Part shown: positions 9,042 through 17,382 of the stretch, in pieces
Numbering within the stretch: position 1 is the first letter of the stretch
How the letters are laid out: every line of letters begins with the position of its first letter
Source: Oscillospiraceae bacterium
GTDB taxonomy: Bacteria > Bacillota > Clostridia > Oscillospirales > Oscillospiraceae
Assembly (NCBI GenBank): GCA_015068155.1
Contig: SVLC01000001.1
Span: forward strand, 21,850 to 85,849
DNA: 64,000 nucleotides
Direction of reading: 5' to 3'
The notes under the pieces: generated by a model
What the model was told of the DNA's origin: nothing
The model's input: the letters and a program-made list of their open reading frames with translations, nothing else
The model's database searches: none
Position numbers and translations under genes: made by a program

Positions 9042-9416
9042 ATGGCATGTTTATTTGAAGAAATGGGCGGTACTTACACCCTGGGAGCTGATGGAATGTA
9101 CTATCCCAACCTGGAACTCCCGGAAGAAGAAACACCCCGGTACGGCAAGTACGGCAGAATGCGCCATACTTACCTCCGGGAGCATAAGAAGGCATACTAT
9201 ACCACGCTGCTGTTCGATGGCAAGCTGGTAGCCCATCTGAACGAAATGGACGATGCTGCCACTGCCCAAATAAAACAGATTACCAAGCAGATGGCAAAGT
9301 CGCAGGGCATTACTGAAGCACTGAAAGTGCAGGATCAAACGGCCTGGGTCGGTGCCATGAATAACATCCGCAACGCAGGGGAAGAAATTGTATTTTCCGA
9401 GCTAATCTATCGCTAA
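9042..9416 (+). CDS. tnpV: TnpV-family transposon protein
   Basis: 124 residues. It has the TnpV pattern seen in Tn4451-type elements: YYPNLELPEEE, GKYGRMRHTYLREHK, a middle helix LNEMDDAATAQ, QGITEALK, AWVGAMNNIRNAGEEIV and a short tail. TnpV proteins accompany large serine recombinases on Clostridia elements; their function is not established. The ATG at 9042 is preferred over 9033 because AGGAGG at 9027-9032 is then 9 bases away. Divergent from the recombinase, which suggests both belong to one element. Confidence 0.85.
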   Translation: MACLFEEMGGTYTLGADGMYYPNLELPEEETPRYGKYGRMRHTYLREHKKAYYTTLLFDGKLVAHLNEMDDAATAQIKQITKQMAKSQGITEALKVQDQTAWVGAMNNIRNAGEEIVFSELIYR

Positions 9417-9424
9417 TCAATCAG

Positions 9425-9462
9425 CCTCCGGTTTCTATCCTTAAGGAACCGGAGGTTTTTCT
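9425..9462 (+). terminator. Terminator after tnpV
   Basis: Stem CCTCCGGTT / AACCGGAGG followed by TTTTTCTT, 8 bases after the tnpV stop. Confidence 0.85.
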
Positions 9463-9509
9463 TATATGTAAACCAAAACGGCGTTTGCATCTACACGTCC
9501 CAAAACGCA

Positions 9510-9560
9510 AAATCCCCACCGTCGATCCTCCAATAAGGAGAGGAACGCCTGTGGGGATTT
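9510..9560 (-). terminator. Terminator downstream of kdpE
   Basis: Stem AAATCCCCAC / GTGGGGATTT enclosing a second small stem (CCTCC/GGAGG); in the minus direction the 3' arm ends in TTT. It lies about 95 bases after the kdpE stop. The rest of 9563-9653 shows nothing recognisable. Confidence 0.6.
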
Positions 9561-9653
9561 CCAAATGCCGCATTCATAAGAATCGAGGAAAACTCATGCG
9601 TCACACATCGCTGCGGCGATACGCATTCAGAGCACACTTGTATTCTGCAAAAG

Positions 9654-10346
9654 CTACTCAACCTTCAGCATACGGTAACCGATACCGATATGGGTCTGGA
9701 TATATTGGGTGTCAGAATTCTTTTCGAGCTTCTTTCGGAGGGTTGCCATATGGACACGAAGGGATGCCATATCGCTTTCCCAGGAGCTACCCCAGATCTT
9801 AGCAGTTAGAAAGGTATGGGTCAGTACTTTACCTGCATCCTTAGCAAGTAAGCACAGCAGTTTGTATTCTGTAGGCGTCAGCTTCAGCTCTTCACCGTTC
9901 AAAGAAGCACAGCCTGCGGCGAAATCTACAGTCAGCTTTCCGTTGCGGAACACAGAATCGCCCGGTTTTGTATCAATGGTCACGATCCGGCGCTGTGCTA
10001 CACGGAGCCTTGCCAGTAATTCTGTCACAGAAAAGGGCTTTGTTAAGTAATCATCTGCACCGGCATCCAGAGCGGCAACTTTATCCGTATCCTCACTCCG
10101 TGCGGAGATGACTATAATTGGCATCTGCGACCAAGAACGGATGCGCTTGATGATCTCAATGCCATCCAAATCTGGCAGACCAAGATCCAGAAACAGGATA
10201 TCCGGCTGCTGGGTCGTAGCTGCCGCAATCGCTGCTTCTCCGGTAGGTGCAGTGATGAAGCGGTATTCATTTGACTTCAGCGTAGTGGTAATGAGATTGC
10301 GGACGGTGGAATCGTCCTCCACCACCAAGATCAAAGGTTTATTCAT
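9654..10346 (-). CDS. kdpE: KdpE-type OmpR-family response regulator
   Basis: 230 residues. Receiver domain: acidic pair in VVEDD, phosphorylatable Asp in LFLDLGLPDLDG, Thr/Ser in IVISA, Lys in TKPF. OmpR winged-helix DNA-binding domain: LTPTEYKLLCLLA, VLTHTFL, RVHMATLRKKLE and GIGYRM. KdpE activates the kdpFABC potassium pump when phosphorylated by KdpD. The start at 10346 overlaps the end of the sensor gene in a shared GTTCATGAATAA, the usual kdpDE coupling. No kdpFABC genes are in the window and the kinase is truncated, so activation by its own sensor is doubtful. Confidence 0.88.
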   Translation of the reverse strand: MNKPLILVVEDDSTVRNLITTTLKSNEYRFITAPTGEAAIAAATTQQPDILFLDLGLPDLDGIEIIKRIRSWSQMPIIVISARSEDTDKVAALDAGADDYLTKPFSVTELLARLRVAQRRIVTIDTKPGDSVFRNGKLTVDFAAGCASLNGEELKLTPTEYKLLCLLAKDAGKVLTHTFLTAKIWGSSWESDMASLRVHMATLRKKLEKNSDTQYIQTHIGIGYRMLKVE

Positions 10347-11384
10347 GAACTTCCACCTCCCCGGCTGGAATGGTAAATGTAAAGATTGTACCGGCAGGCT
10401 GATTATCGGAAACGGTGATAGCGCCACGATGAACATTCACAATAGACCGGCATAGGCTTAAGCCCAATCCAAGACTTCTGCGGCAATCGGCAATGGGATT
10501 GCTGCCGCTGTAAAACATCTCGAAAATCTTTTCCTTTTCACTGTCCGGCACACCGGCACCGTTATCCGCGATCCGAATTTCTATGGTATCCTGATCTCCG
10601 GTTGTGGTAATGTCGATATGGGAACCCGCAGGCGTATACTTAATGGCATTGTCCACCAGATTGATAATGACCTGGATGATCAGCCGGGCGTCGCATTTGG
10701 CAAGAAGCAGTTCGTTGTCATGGTGTACAGTGATAATATGTTCTTCTTGCTTTCTGCTGATATGCTGCAGCGCTTCAGAGACGATCTCTTCGATCAAATG
10801 GGGCTGCATTTTCAGTTCCATCCGGCCCTCTTTGATCTTCGTAACTGCCAACAGGTTTTCCACCAGATTGGTCAGCCATGCGGAATCGTCATAGATATCA
10901 CCGCACATTTGCCGAATGGTATCGCTGTCCAGCTTTTCCAAATCGGAAAGCAGCATACCTGCGTTTCCGGAGATAGAAGTCAGCGGTGTGCGCAGATCGT
11001 GAGAAATAGAACGCAGGAGATTGGCACGCAGCTTTTCCTGCTCAGCCTGCAATTTTGCGTCTTCCATTTCCTTCGCATTGCGGCTGTTTTCCAAAGCCAT
11101 GGCACATTCACCAAGGATGGAGAGCAGCACACTGTTCTCAAATGCTTCCAGAGGTTCTGCTCCCTCAATAATGACCGTGCCATAAACCCGGTCCTGAACC
11201 TTAATAGGATACTGCAACGCATCCTTGCGGCCGCTGGATGCAACTCCCGGGAGTACGGATGCGTGACGGCCCAACAGTTTCGCAACCTGGGTTCTGACTG
11301 TCTGGAAGATCTTATCGTCTGATGTTGCCTTTTGCAGCATCTGATTGGTTTCAAACAGCAAATTTGTACGGTAGCGGACACGTA
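10339..11384 (-). pseudogene. kdpD: KdpD-type sensor kinase, only the C-terminal half, fused to gcvPA'
   Basis: The frame holds the kdpD segment beginning RTNLLFETNQ, a GAF-like region, the HisKA box SISHDLRTPLTS with the phosphorylated His, and HATPase boxes NLVDNAIKYTP, DNGAGVP and GLGLSL. A complete KdpD is about 900 residues with an N-terminal KdpD/USP sensor and four membrane helices; these are all missing. At about 11380-11385 the sequence changes into the middle of gcvPA on the same strand. A start at 11406 would begin inside the gcvPA sequence, with no ribosome site seen. Either a deletion fused two genes or the assembly is chimeric here. Confidence 0.85.
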
Positions 11385-12398
11385 GACACCGGCGGTCAGA
11401 GCGCACAGGGCCTGGTTGGAGCAGATGTTGGAGCTGGCCTTCTCACGGCGGATGTGTTGCTCACGAGCCTGCAGAGCCAGGCAGAAAGCGCGGCGGCCTT
11501 CGGTATCGACGGTCTCACCGACGATACGACCGGGCAGCTTGCGCAGATGCTTAGTGGTGGTAGCCATGAATCCCAGGTAAGGCCCGCCGTAACTCAGGGG
11601 CATACCCAGAGGCTGTGCTTCGCCGACAGCAACGTCAGCGCCGCACTCAGCGGGGGGCTTCATGATAGCCAGAGCGATGGGGTTGCAGCCCATGACGTAC
11701 ATGGCGCCGGCCTCATGCACCAGCTTGCCCAGTTCCTCAGCCTCTTCAAACTGACCGAAGAAGTTGGGCTGCTGCACATAGAAGGAAGCGATATCAGCGC
11801 CCAGCATTTCCTTCAGGGCAGCCATATCGGTCTTGCCGTCCTTGGCAGGAACGAGTCTCATCTCGTCACCGGTGCCGTAGCAGTAGGTGCGGATGGTATT
11901 GATGACTTCGGGGTTGGTGGTAGCGGAAACCAAGGTCACCTTGCGCTTGCGGTCGCGGCACATGGCAGCGGCTTCGGCAGCAGCGGTAGCGCCGTCGTAG
12001 ACGGAAGCATTGGATACATCCATGCCGGTCAGTTCGCAGATGATAGACTGGTACTCGAAAATGGACTGCAGAATGCCCTGGCTCATTTCGGCCTGATAGG
12101 GGGTATAAGCAGTCAAAAACTCTTCCTTGGCGGGAACGTACTTAACGATGGAGGGAATGTAGTGGTCGTAAGCACCGGCGCCACGGAGCACAACGGGGAA
12201 CACATGGTTCTTGGCTGCCATAGCGGCAACAGCGCGGCCGACTTCCATCTCGCTCATGCCTTCAGGAATGTTCAGGTCGCCGTCATTCAGGAGCATCTCC
12301 TGGGGAACGTCCTTGTACAGATCCTTAAAGTCGTTCAGGCCAATGGCCTTGAGCATTTCAAGCCGCTCCTCCTGGGTGGAAGGAATATAGCTTGCCAT
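11382..12398 (-). pseudogene. gcvPA: Glycine decarboxylase subunit 1, 3' end missing
   Basis: About 339 residues of GcvPA are intact: IPSTQEERLEML, GAGAYDHYIPSIV, YTPYQAEMSQGILQ, DVSNASVYDGATA and QHIRREKASSNICSNQALCALTA. After GVYVSA the frame enters kdpD sequence out of frame and continues as nonsense to 10980. Complete GcvPA is about 440-450 residues and partners with GcvPB, which is absent. Together they form the PLP-dependent P-protein of the glycine cleavage system; the PLP lysine sits in PB. As read here the P-protein cannot be made from this locus. Confidence 0.88.
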
Positions 12399-12401
12399 GT
12401 A

Positions 12402-12779
12402 TTAGCCCTCCTCGGCGCAGAAAGCCTCGTAAGCGGCAGCATCCATCAGCTCTTCGGTGGCGGTGATGTCCTTTACCTTGATGATCCAAGAGCCGTAGGG
12501 ATCGGAGTTCAGATTCTCGGGGGCGTCAGCCAGATCCTCGTTGACCTCGACGATAACGCCGGTCACGGGAGAGTTGACATCAGAGACAGCCTTAACAGAC
12601 TCAACGTCGCCGAAGGACTCGCCGACGGTAACAGTATCGCCAACTTCGGGCAGGTTAATGAAAACGACATCGCCCAGAGCGTCCTGTGCGAAATCAGAAA
12701 TGCCGACAACAGCAATGTCGCCCTCCATAACCATCCACTCGTGGTCCTTGGTGTACTTCAGTTCAGCCGGGAAATTCAT
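12402..12779 (-). CDS. gcvH: Glycine cleavage system H protein
   Basis: 125 residues, full length. It carries the aminomethyl group on a lipoyl arm between P and T proteins. The lipoylation site is the Lys in GDVESVKAVSDV, in the usual hairpin, with LKYTKDHEWM at the N-terminus and GDVVFINLPEVGDTV before the site. The ATG at 12779 is preferred over the upstream one because GGAGG is correctly spaced ahead of it. Only 3 bases separate it from gcvPA downstream; gcvT is upstream past a 300-bp gap that holds a repeat element. Confidence 0.95.
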   Translation of the reverse strand: MNFPAELKYTKDHEWMVMEGDIAVVGISDFAQDALGDVVFINLPEVGDTVTVGESFGDVESVKAVSDVNSPVTGVIVEVNEDLADAPENLNSDPYGSWIIKVKDITATEELMDAAAYEAFCAEEG

Positions 12780-12895
12780 GGTAATTACCTCCAAAAATAA
12801 TATGTGTTGTGAAAATATCTATCCGTCTAAAGACGGGTAAATGATGAAAGGAATAAGCTTGCCAGATAAACATGCAACGTGTCGATCTGCACGTC

Positions 12896-13039
12896 AAAGC
12901 CCTCTCCTTGAGGAGAGGGTGGCCCATAGGGCCGGGTGTGGTGTAGCCCCAACGGGGCGTTATCTAATCAAACGGATGCTTCGCATCCTACACCACATCA
13001 GTCACCTTCGGTGACAGCTTCTCCTCAAGGAGAAGCCTT
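12896..13039. repeat. MITE-like palindromic element between gcvT and gcvH
   Basis: About 144 bp with imperfect terminal inverted repeats of about 50 bp: left arm CCCTCTCCTTGAGGAGAGGG ... GGTGTGGTGTAG, right arm its partner with CTTCTCCTCAAGGAGAAG and CACCTTCGGTG. Each arm also folds on itself. No coding capacity. Elements of this look are scattered between genes in Oscillospirales. It interrupts an otherwise tight operon, so the transcript would carry a large folded spacer. The remaining bases of 12780-13094 show nothing else. Confidence 0.7.
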
Positions 13040-13094
13040 GCGAATATGGATTTCCATGTGTCTAACGGTGCCCGGGATAACAGGGAAGCAAAAA

Positions 13095-14282
13095 TTACTT
13101 AACGATAACAGCCTTGCCGTAGGGAGGATCGTTCTGGATCATGTGCTTGGCAACGACCTCAGCTTTCATCTTCTTGCCACGGACATCCACATAAACAATG
13201 TCTCCGGTCTGGGGATTGCCCTCAATGCAGGCAAAGCCGATGGAACGCTTGCCGGTGGTCTCCAGCAGCTTGGTTTCGGCGCCTTCGCCCTCGTAGTCAT
13301 AGTAGGGAACCATGGTACCGGAGGTGACCCAGCCGGCCTTCTGGTCGTCCTTGTAGATCTCCATGCCGGCACGGATGACACCGCGGTCAACCAGACGGAT
13401 GGGAACGATCTTGGTGGTCAGGTTGGCCTTCTGGTCTTCCAGCAGAGCCTTGCCGATGAATTCGCCCTTCTCCTCAGCGAAGCTGACAGCGAAACGGGAC
13501 AGCGGCACGGAGAAGATCTTGATCTCGGAGCCATCGGGGGCTTCGCCCATCTCGTGGCCGTACAGGGGCAGACCGGCTTCCAGACGCAGGGTATCACGGG
13601 CGCCCAGAGCGATGGGCTTGGCGCCCAGCTCCATCAGGCGGTTCCACAGCCACACAGCCTCGGCGCTCTCGATGAACAGCTCGTAGCCGATGGGCTCGCC
13701 GGTATAACCGGTGCGGCTCAGCCAAACCTTGCGGCCTTCCATCATGGCAAAGCCCAGGTCGTTTTTCTTGGGGCCAACGGGGACAGGGCCGCCGATGAGC
13801 TGGCTCAGGATCTTATCGGACTCGGGGCCCTGAACAGCGATGGAAGCGCACTTGCTGGTCATGTTGGTAACGGTGCAGTCATACTGGGGCAGAATGGTGG
13901 CAAAGTGCGCCAGGTCCTTATCGGTGTTGGAGGCGTTGACCACCAGCATGTAGCGGTCTTCCTCATACATGTAAACGTAGGCATCATCCACAGCGCCGCC
14001 GTTGGCGTTGGGGATCATGCAGTACTGGGCACGGCCAGGCTTCACGGCAGCCACATTGCTGGATAGAACATGCTGCATGAAAGCCAGACGGTCGGGGCCT
14101 TCAATCAGCAGACGGCCCATGTGGGACACATCAAAGATACCGCAGCCGCTGCGGGTTGCCAGGTGCTCGGCCACGATACCGCTGGGGTACTGGATAGGCA
14201 TTTCCCAACCGCCAAAGTCGACCATCTGGCCTCCACAGGCCAGGTGTGCTTCATACAGCTGGGTACGCTTCAATTCACACAT
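13095..14282 (-). CDS. gcvT: Glycine cleavage system T protein (aminomethyltransferase)
   Basis: 395 residues, slightly longer than the usual 360-370. It transfers the aminomethyl carbon from the H protein to tetrahydrofolate, releasing ammonia and giving 5,10-methylene-THF. Visible motifs: VDFGGWEMPIQY, GCGIFDVSHMGR, QYCMIPNANGGAVDD with the folate-binding acidic residue, RTGYTGEPIGYEL, LGARDTLRLEAGLPLYGHE, and a C-terminal beta-barrel domain with TSGTM and IGFACIE. The start follows GGAGG. Part of the metVF-gcv operon. Confidence 0.95.
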   Translation of the reverse strand: MCELKRTQLYEAHLACGGQMVDFGGWEMPIQYPSGIVAEHLATRSGCGIFDVSHMGRLLIEGPDRLAFMQHVLSSNVAAVKPGRAQYCMIPNANGGAVDDAYVYMYEEDRYMLVVNASNTDKDLAHFATILPQYDCTVTNMTSKCASIAVQGPESDKILSQLIGGPVPVGPKKNDLGFAMMEGRKVWLSRTGYTGEPIGYELFIESAEAVWLWNRLMELGAKPIALGARDTLRLEAGLPLYGHEMGEAPDGSEIKIFSVPLSRFAVSFAEEKGEFIGKALLEDQKANLTTKIVPIRLVDRGVIRAGMEIYKDDQKAGWVTSGTMVPYYDYEGEGAETKLLETTGKRSIGFACIEGNPQTGDIVYVDVRGKKMKAEVVAKHMIQNDPPYGKAVIVK

Positions 14283-14313
14283 TTTAATCTCCTCCTAAAA
14301 TGTACTTTATGTA

Positions 14314-15231
14314 TTAGATACCTGCCATTTCCAAAATGGCGGGCACGTTTTTCTCTGCACCGATGGCCATGATGTGCACACCGGGGCAGATATTTTCTTC
14401 CCTGATCCTGGCGATCATTTCGGCGGCCATTTCCATACCCAGCTTCATGGGCAGGCCCTTGACGCCCTTTTCCTTGCCTTCGGCGGCAGCGGCCTCCAGA
14501 CGGTCGATCATGTGCTGGGGAACATCAATGCCGGGCACGTTCTGGTTCATGAACTTGGCCATGCCGGCGGCCTTCAGGGGAATGATACCGACCATGATCG
14601 GCACGTCGATGCCTGCGGCAGCCACATCGTCCATAAACTGCTTCAGGCTGTCCATATCAAAGATGCCCTGGGTCTGAATGTAGCGGGCACCGGCCTCCAC
14701 CTTCTGACGCAGCTTGTTGATCTGCAGCATACGGGGCTCGTACACGGGGGTAACCGCAGCGCCCTTGAAGAACTTGGGGGCGCCGCCGCTTAGCTCGTTG
14801 CCGCCGCAATCCAGGCCGGATGCTTCCATTTCGCTGAGCATCTTCAGAATACCGACGGAATCCAGATCATAAACGGGTTTACTCTGCTTGCAATCGCCCA
14901 CTACGGGATGGTCACCGGTGAGGGCCAGCATGGTGTCGATGCCAAAGGACGCGGCAGACAGCACATCGCCCATAATGGCCATGCGGTTGCGGTCGCGACC
15001 GGTAATCTGCAGGATGGGCTCGATGCCAGCCTGCTTCAAGTGGATGCACATGCCCAGGGAAGAAGCCTTCAGGCAGGCGGACTGCATATCTGTGACGTTG
15101 ACGCCGTGAACCTTGCCCTTGAGCAATTCAGCGTCGGCCATTTGGTGGGCAAAACAAAAGCCCTTGGGCGGAGCCATCTCCGCGGTGATGGCAAACTGGC
15201 CATCCAGCAATGCTTTTTCTAACAGGCTCAT
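14314..15231 (-). CDS. metF: Methylenetetrahydrofolate reductase (MetF-type flavoprotein)
   Basis: 305 residues, a TIM-barrel of the MTHFR family. Evidence: AEMAPPKG near the N-terminus (usual E..PP..G), VTDMQSA, QITGRDRNR, LTGDHP, TPVYEP, ARYIQTQGIFD and VPIMVGIIPL. It interconverts 5,10-methylene- and 5-methyl-THF. The ATG at 15231 shares a TAATG with the upstream metV stop, which fixes the start and indicates translational coupling. MetF with MetV is the arrangement of acetogens and related anaerobes. Confidence 0.93.
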   Translation of the reverse strand: MSLLEKALLDGQFAITAEMAPPKGFCFAHQMADAELLKGKVHGVNVTDMQSACLKASSLGMCIHLKQAGIEPILQITGRDRNRMAIMGDVLSAASFGIDTMLALTGDHPVVGDCKQSKPVYDLDSVGILKMLSEMEASGLDCGGNELSGGAPKFFKGAAVTPVYEPRMLQINKLRQKVEAGARYIQTQGIFDMDSLKQFMDDVAAAGIDVPIMVGIIPLKAAGMAKFMNQNVPGIDVPQHMIDRLEAAAAEGKEKGVKGLPMKLGMEMAAEMIARIREENICPGVHIMAIGAEKNVPAILEMAGI

Positions 15232-15878
15232 TATTTCTTCTCCCTCAGATTGATGTGTCTGGGGTATGCAACGGTTGCATAGCCCTTGTCGGCCCGGGTC
15301 TGACCCAGCTTGTCCAGCTGACCGATGGCCTCCAGACGGTTGTAGATCTTGATCCATGCGCAGTCGTTATTGGGGTCAACTTCGCACTTGCCGTTCTTCT
15401 GACCGCCGCAAGGACCGTTCACCAGGCTCTTGGCGCACATGGTGATGGGGCAGATGCCGCCGGTAGAGCCAAGCACGCAGTCGCCGCACATACGGCAGTA
15501 TTCGTTGAACATACCCACGCGCTCCACCTGACCCAGGAACATGGTGTTATTAGCGGGATAAATCGGCAACTGGATGTTGTCAGCTACGGTTTGCACGCCG
15601 TCGCCGCAGGCCATGCCCACCACAGCTTCGGCACCGGAGTCCTTGATGGGCTTTGTGTCCTTCTTGACCAGCAGCTTGTGGCAGCACTCATCGGGGACGA
15701 TGGTGGCAACTACCTCAAAGCCCTGCTCTTCCAGAAATGCCTTCATTTCCAGAACTTCCTTTTCGCCGCCGGTCTGGCAGGCGGCAGCGCAATTGCCGCA
15801 GCCTACAATGGCGACCTTATGGACACCCTCCAGCATAGCAAGCAATTCCTCGCGGGGTTTCTTACTTGTGATAATCAT
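15231..15878 (-). CDS. metV: MetV: zinc/Fe-S partner subunit of methylene-THF reductase
   Basis: 215 residues, the methylene-THF reductase C-terminal-domain family. Cysteines occur in GCGNCAAACQ, DECCHK, EYCRMCGDCVLG, GGICPITMCAK, NGPCGG and CAWIKIYNRL, a pattern linked to a metal/Fe-S centre. It forms a complex with MetF and is thought to relay electrons. The ATG at 15878 follows GGAGG; an upstream ATG would lie in the leader. First gene of the operon, directly after the glycine-riboswitch terminator. Confidence 0.92.
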   Translation of the reverse strand: MIITSKKPREELLAMLEGVHKVAIVGCGNCAAACQTGGEKEVLEMKAFLEEQGFEVVATIVPDECCHKLLVKKDTKPIKDSGAEAVVGMACGDGVQTVADNIQLPIYPANNTMFLGQVERVGMFNEYCRMCGDCVLGSTGGICPITMCAKSLVNGPCGGQKNGKCEVDPNNDCAWIKIYNRLEAIGQLDKLGQTRADKGYATVAYPRHINLREKK

Positions 15879-15902
15879 GTTGTTTCCTCCTTTTGGGCAA
15901 CA

Positions 15903-15940
15903 AAAAATGCACAAAATCCCTAATCATAGGGATTTTGTGC
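15903..15940 (-). terminator. Expression-platform terminator of the glycine riboswitch
   Basis: In the minus direction a 14-bp perfect stem (GCACAAAATCCCTA and complement) followed by ATTTTTTG, 25 bases before metV. It should stop transcription unless glycine is bound. Confidence 0.85.
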
Positions 15941-15943
15941 CTC

Positions 15944-16102
15944 CGTTACTTGACCTGAGAGATTCCCGAAATTCTTCGGTTGCACCTTCGGTGTGGCATT
16001 TGCCAGCTTTACAGAGCATCGTCATGCCGCGGTTCATTTACCTGAGAGCTTTTGCATTCCCCTTCGGTGTCACAAGAAGTGATCTCTCCCGCGCCAATCT
16101 TC
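15944..16102 (-). promoter_or_regulatory. Tandem glycine riboswitch controlling metV-metF-gcvT-gcvH-gcvPA'
   Basis: Minus-strand leader with two aptamers in series. Each has a GGGAGAGA or equivalent 5' strand, a CACCGAAGG internal segment and a 3' CTCTCAGGT strand. The second aptamer's CTCTCAGGTC leads straight into the terminator. Tandem glycine riboswitches are known mostly as ON switches for glycine-cleavage operons. Position and order agree with that here. Confidence 0.93.
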
Positions 16103-16118
16103 CGACATATACTGGAAC

Positions 16119-16147
16119 ATTTTAGCATGGAATTTGGACATTTTCAA
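16119..16147 (-). promoter_or_regulatory. Sigma-A-type promoter of the glycine operon
   Basis: Minus strand TTGAAA (16142-16147), 17-bp spacer, TAAAAT (16119-16124), about 20 bases before the first aptamer. Confidence 0.8.
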
Positions 16148-16280
16148 CTCTAAAACCAGCATTTTTCGTATTTTCTACATTGTTATTTTGTATACATTGC
16201 CCATTCTTATCGATAAATCCGATAATATTTCCATGTACAGCCTCCGTTCCCTCTGCGTCATAAATCATCGCCTCCAAAAT

Positions 16281-16346
16281 AAAAAGGTTCTATAATAAAT
16301 GTTGGGATCAGGCGATGAGCCTGACCCCAACATTTATTATAGAACC
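16281..16346 (-). terminator. Long-stem terminator of the fructan operon
   Basis: A 61-bp hairpin (16286-16346): 28-bp arms with a single mismatch and loop GATGA, followed in the minus direction by TTTTTATTTT. It lies about 70 bases after the fructokinase stop. The stem is unusually long for a terminator and resembles two abutted transposon ends. Confidence 0.75.
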
Positions 16347-16418
16347 AAAATCACTTTGAGACAGCACCCTTTTATTGGACCTTATTTTACAGCCTCTGCT
16401 TGTTATTTGGTTACTGGG

Positions 16419-17378
16419 TTATCCATGCAACAGTTTCTCGACCTCATCTGCAGAAGGCATTACTTTCAATGCGCCTTTTCGTGTGGTGATCATAGAAGCT
16501 GCTGCATTGGCAAACCGCAGCATTTCGTGGAGCTGCGCCTCTGTCAAGTTCTGCAAATCGTGTTCCAGCACATAATTCAGTACACAGGCACAGAATGTGT
16601 CGCCGGCACCAGTTGTTTCGATGGTATTTTTCTGCAGGAAAGGTGGTTCCTCCACCCGTAAATCACGGTAATAGGCGCGGCTGCCGGCAGGTCCCATAGA
16701 CAGCAGGATCAGCGGAATACGATACGTATTCTGCAAATAGCGGATACCGGCATCATAATCCGCCAGCCCGGTAAACCACTGGATCTCATTATCGGAGATC
16801 TTCAGAATATCGCACTGGGTCATGCCAAATGCGATCTGCTCCCTGGCTTCCTCCAGAGTATTCCATAGCGGAGGACGTAGGTTTGGGTCATAGGAAAGGA
16901 TACAGCCCTGCTCCTTCGCAATCCGCAATGCCTTTTTCGTGGCTTCCCGGATACCGGGATGGGTCATGGACAAAGATCCGAAATGGAAGATCTTCGAATC
17001 CGCAATCAGTTCTCCGTTCACTTCCTCAATACGGAGGTTCATGTCCGCACCGGGATCTCGATAGAAGGAGAAATCTCTATCTCCGCCGGGATATGTATGG
17101 ACAAAGGCCAATGTGGTATGCACTTTTTCATCCAGCAGCAGATTGCGGGTATCAATTCCCACCTCTTCTACTACGGATTTCAAATGTCTGCCCAGGAAAT
17201 CGTCACCCACTTTACCAATGAAAGCAGTCTTTTTTCCCAGTTTAGCCAGCATCGCCAGCACATTACAGGGGGCACCGCCGGGATTGGCCTCCATGAGATA
17301 ATTTCCCTGATTGCTCAGGCCATTTTGTGTAAAATCAATGAGCAATTCGCCCAATGCGGTTACATCCAACTGCTTCAT
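16419..17378 (-). CDS. PfkB-family fructokinase
   Basis: 319 residues, ribokinase fold. N-terminal ALGELLIDF, substrate-site GGAPCNVA-like GGAPCNVLAMLAKLG, FIGKVGDD, SYDPNLRPPLW, and the anion-hole/catalytic TTGAGDTFCA near the C-terminus with the catalytic Asp. It would phosphorylate fructose released by the GH32 enzymes to fructose 6-phosphate in the cytosol. Last gene of the fructan operon. The start at 17378 lies just before the GH32 stop at 17383, so the two genes are nearly contiguous. Confidence 0.9.
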   Translation of the reverse strand: MKQLDVTALGELLIDFTQNGLSNQGNYLMEANPGGAPCNVLAMLAKLGKKTAFIGKVGDDFLGRHLKSVVEEVGIDTRNLLLDEKVHTTLAFVHTYPGGDRDFSFYRDPGADMNLRIEEVNGELIADSKIFHFGSLSMTHPGIREATKKALRIAKEQGCILSYDPNLRPPLWNTLEEAREQIAFGMTQCDILKISDNEIQWFTGLADYDAGIRYLQNTYRIPLILLSMGPAGSRAYYRDLRVEEPPFLQKNTIETTGAGDTFCACVLNYVLEHDLQNLTEAQLHEMLRFANAAASMITTRKGALKVMPSADEVEKLLHG

Positions 17379-17382
17379 ATTC

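Noticed and set aside
10980-11380. Continuation of the gcvPA frame for about 130 codons beyond the fusion
   Set aside because: The translation is basic nonsense, while another frame of the same DNA encodes conserved KdpD sequence.
16122-16268. A 48-codon minus-strand frame with a TTTGGAGG ribosome-like site
   Set aside because: It starts right after the fructan terminator and overlaps the glycine-operon promoter; no homology recognised.
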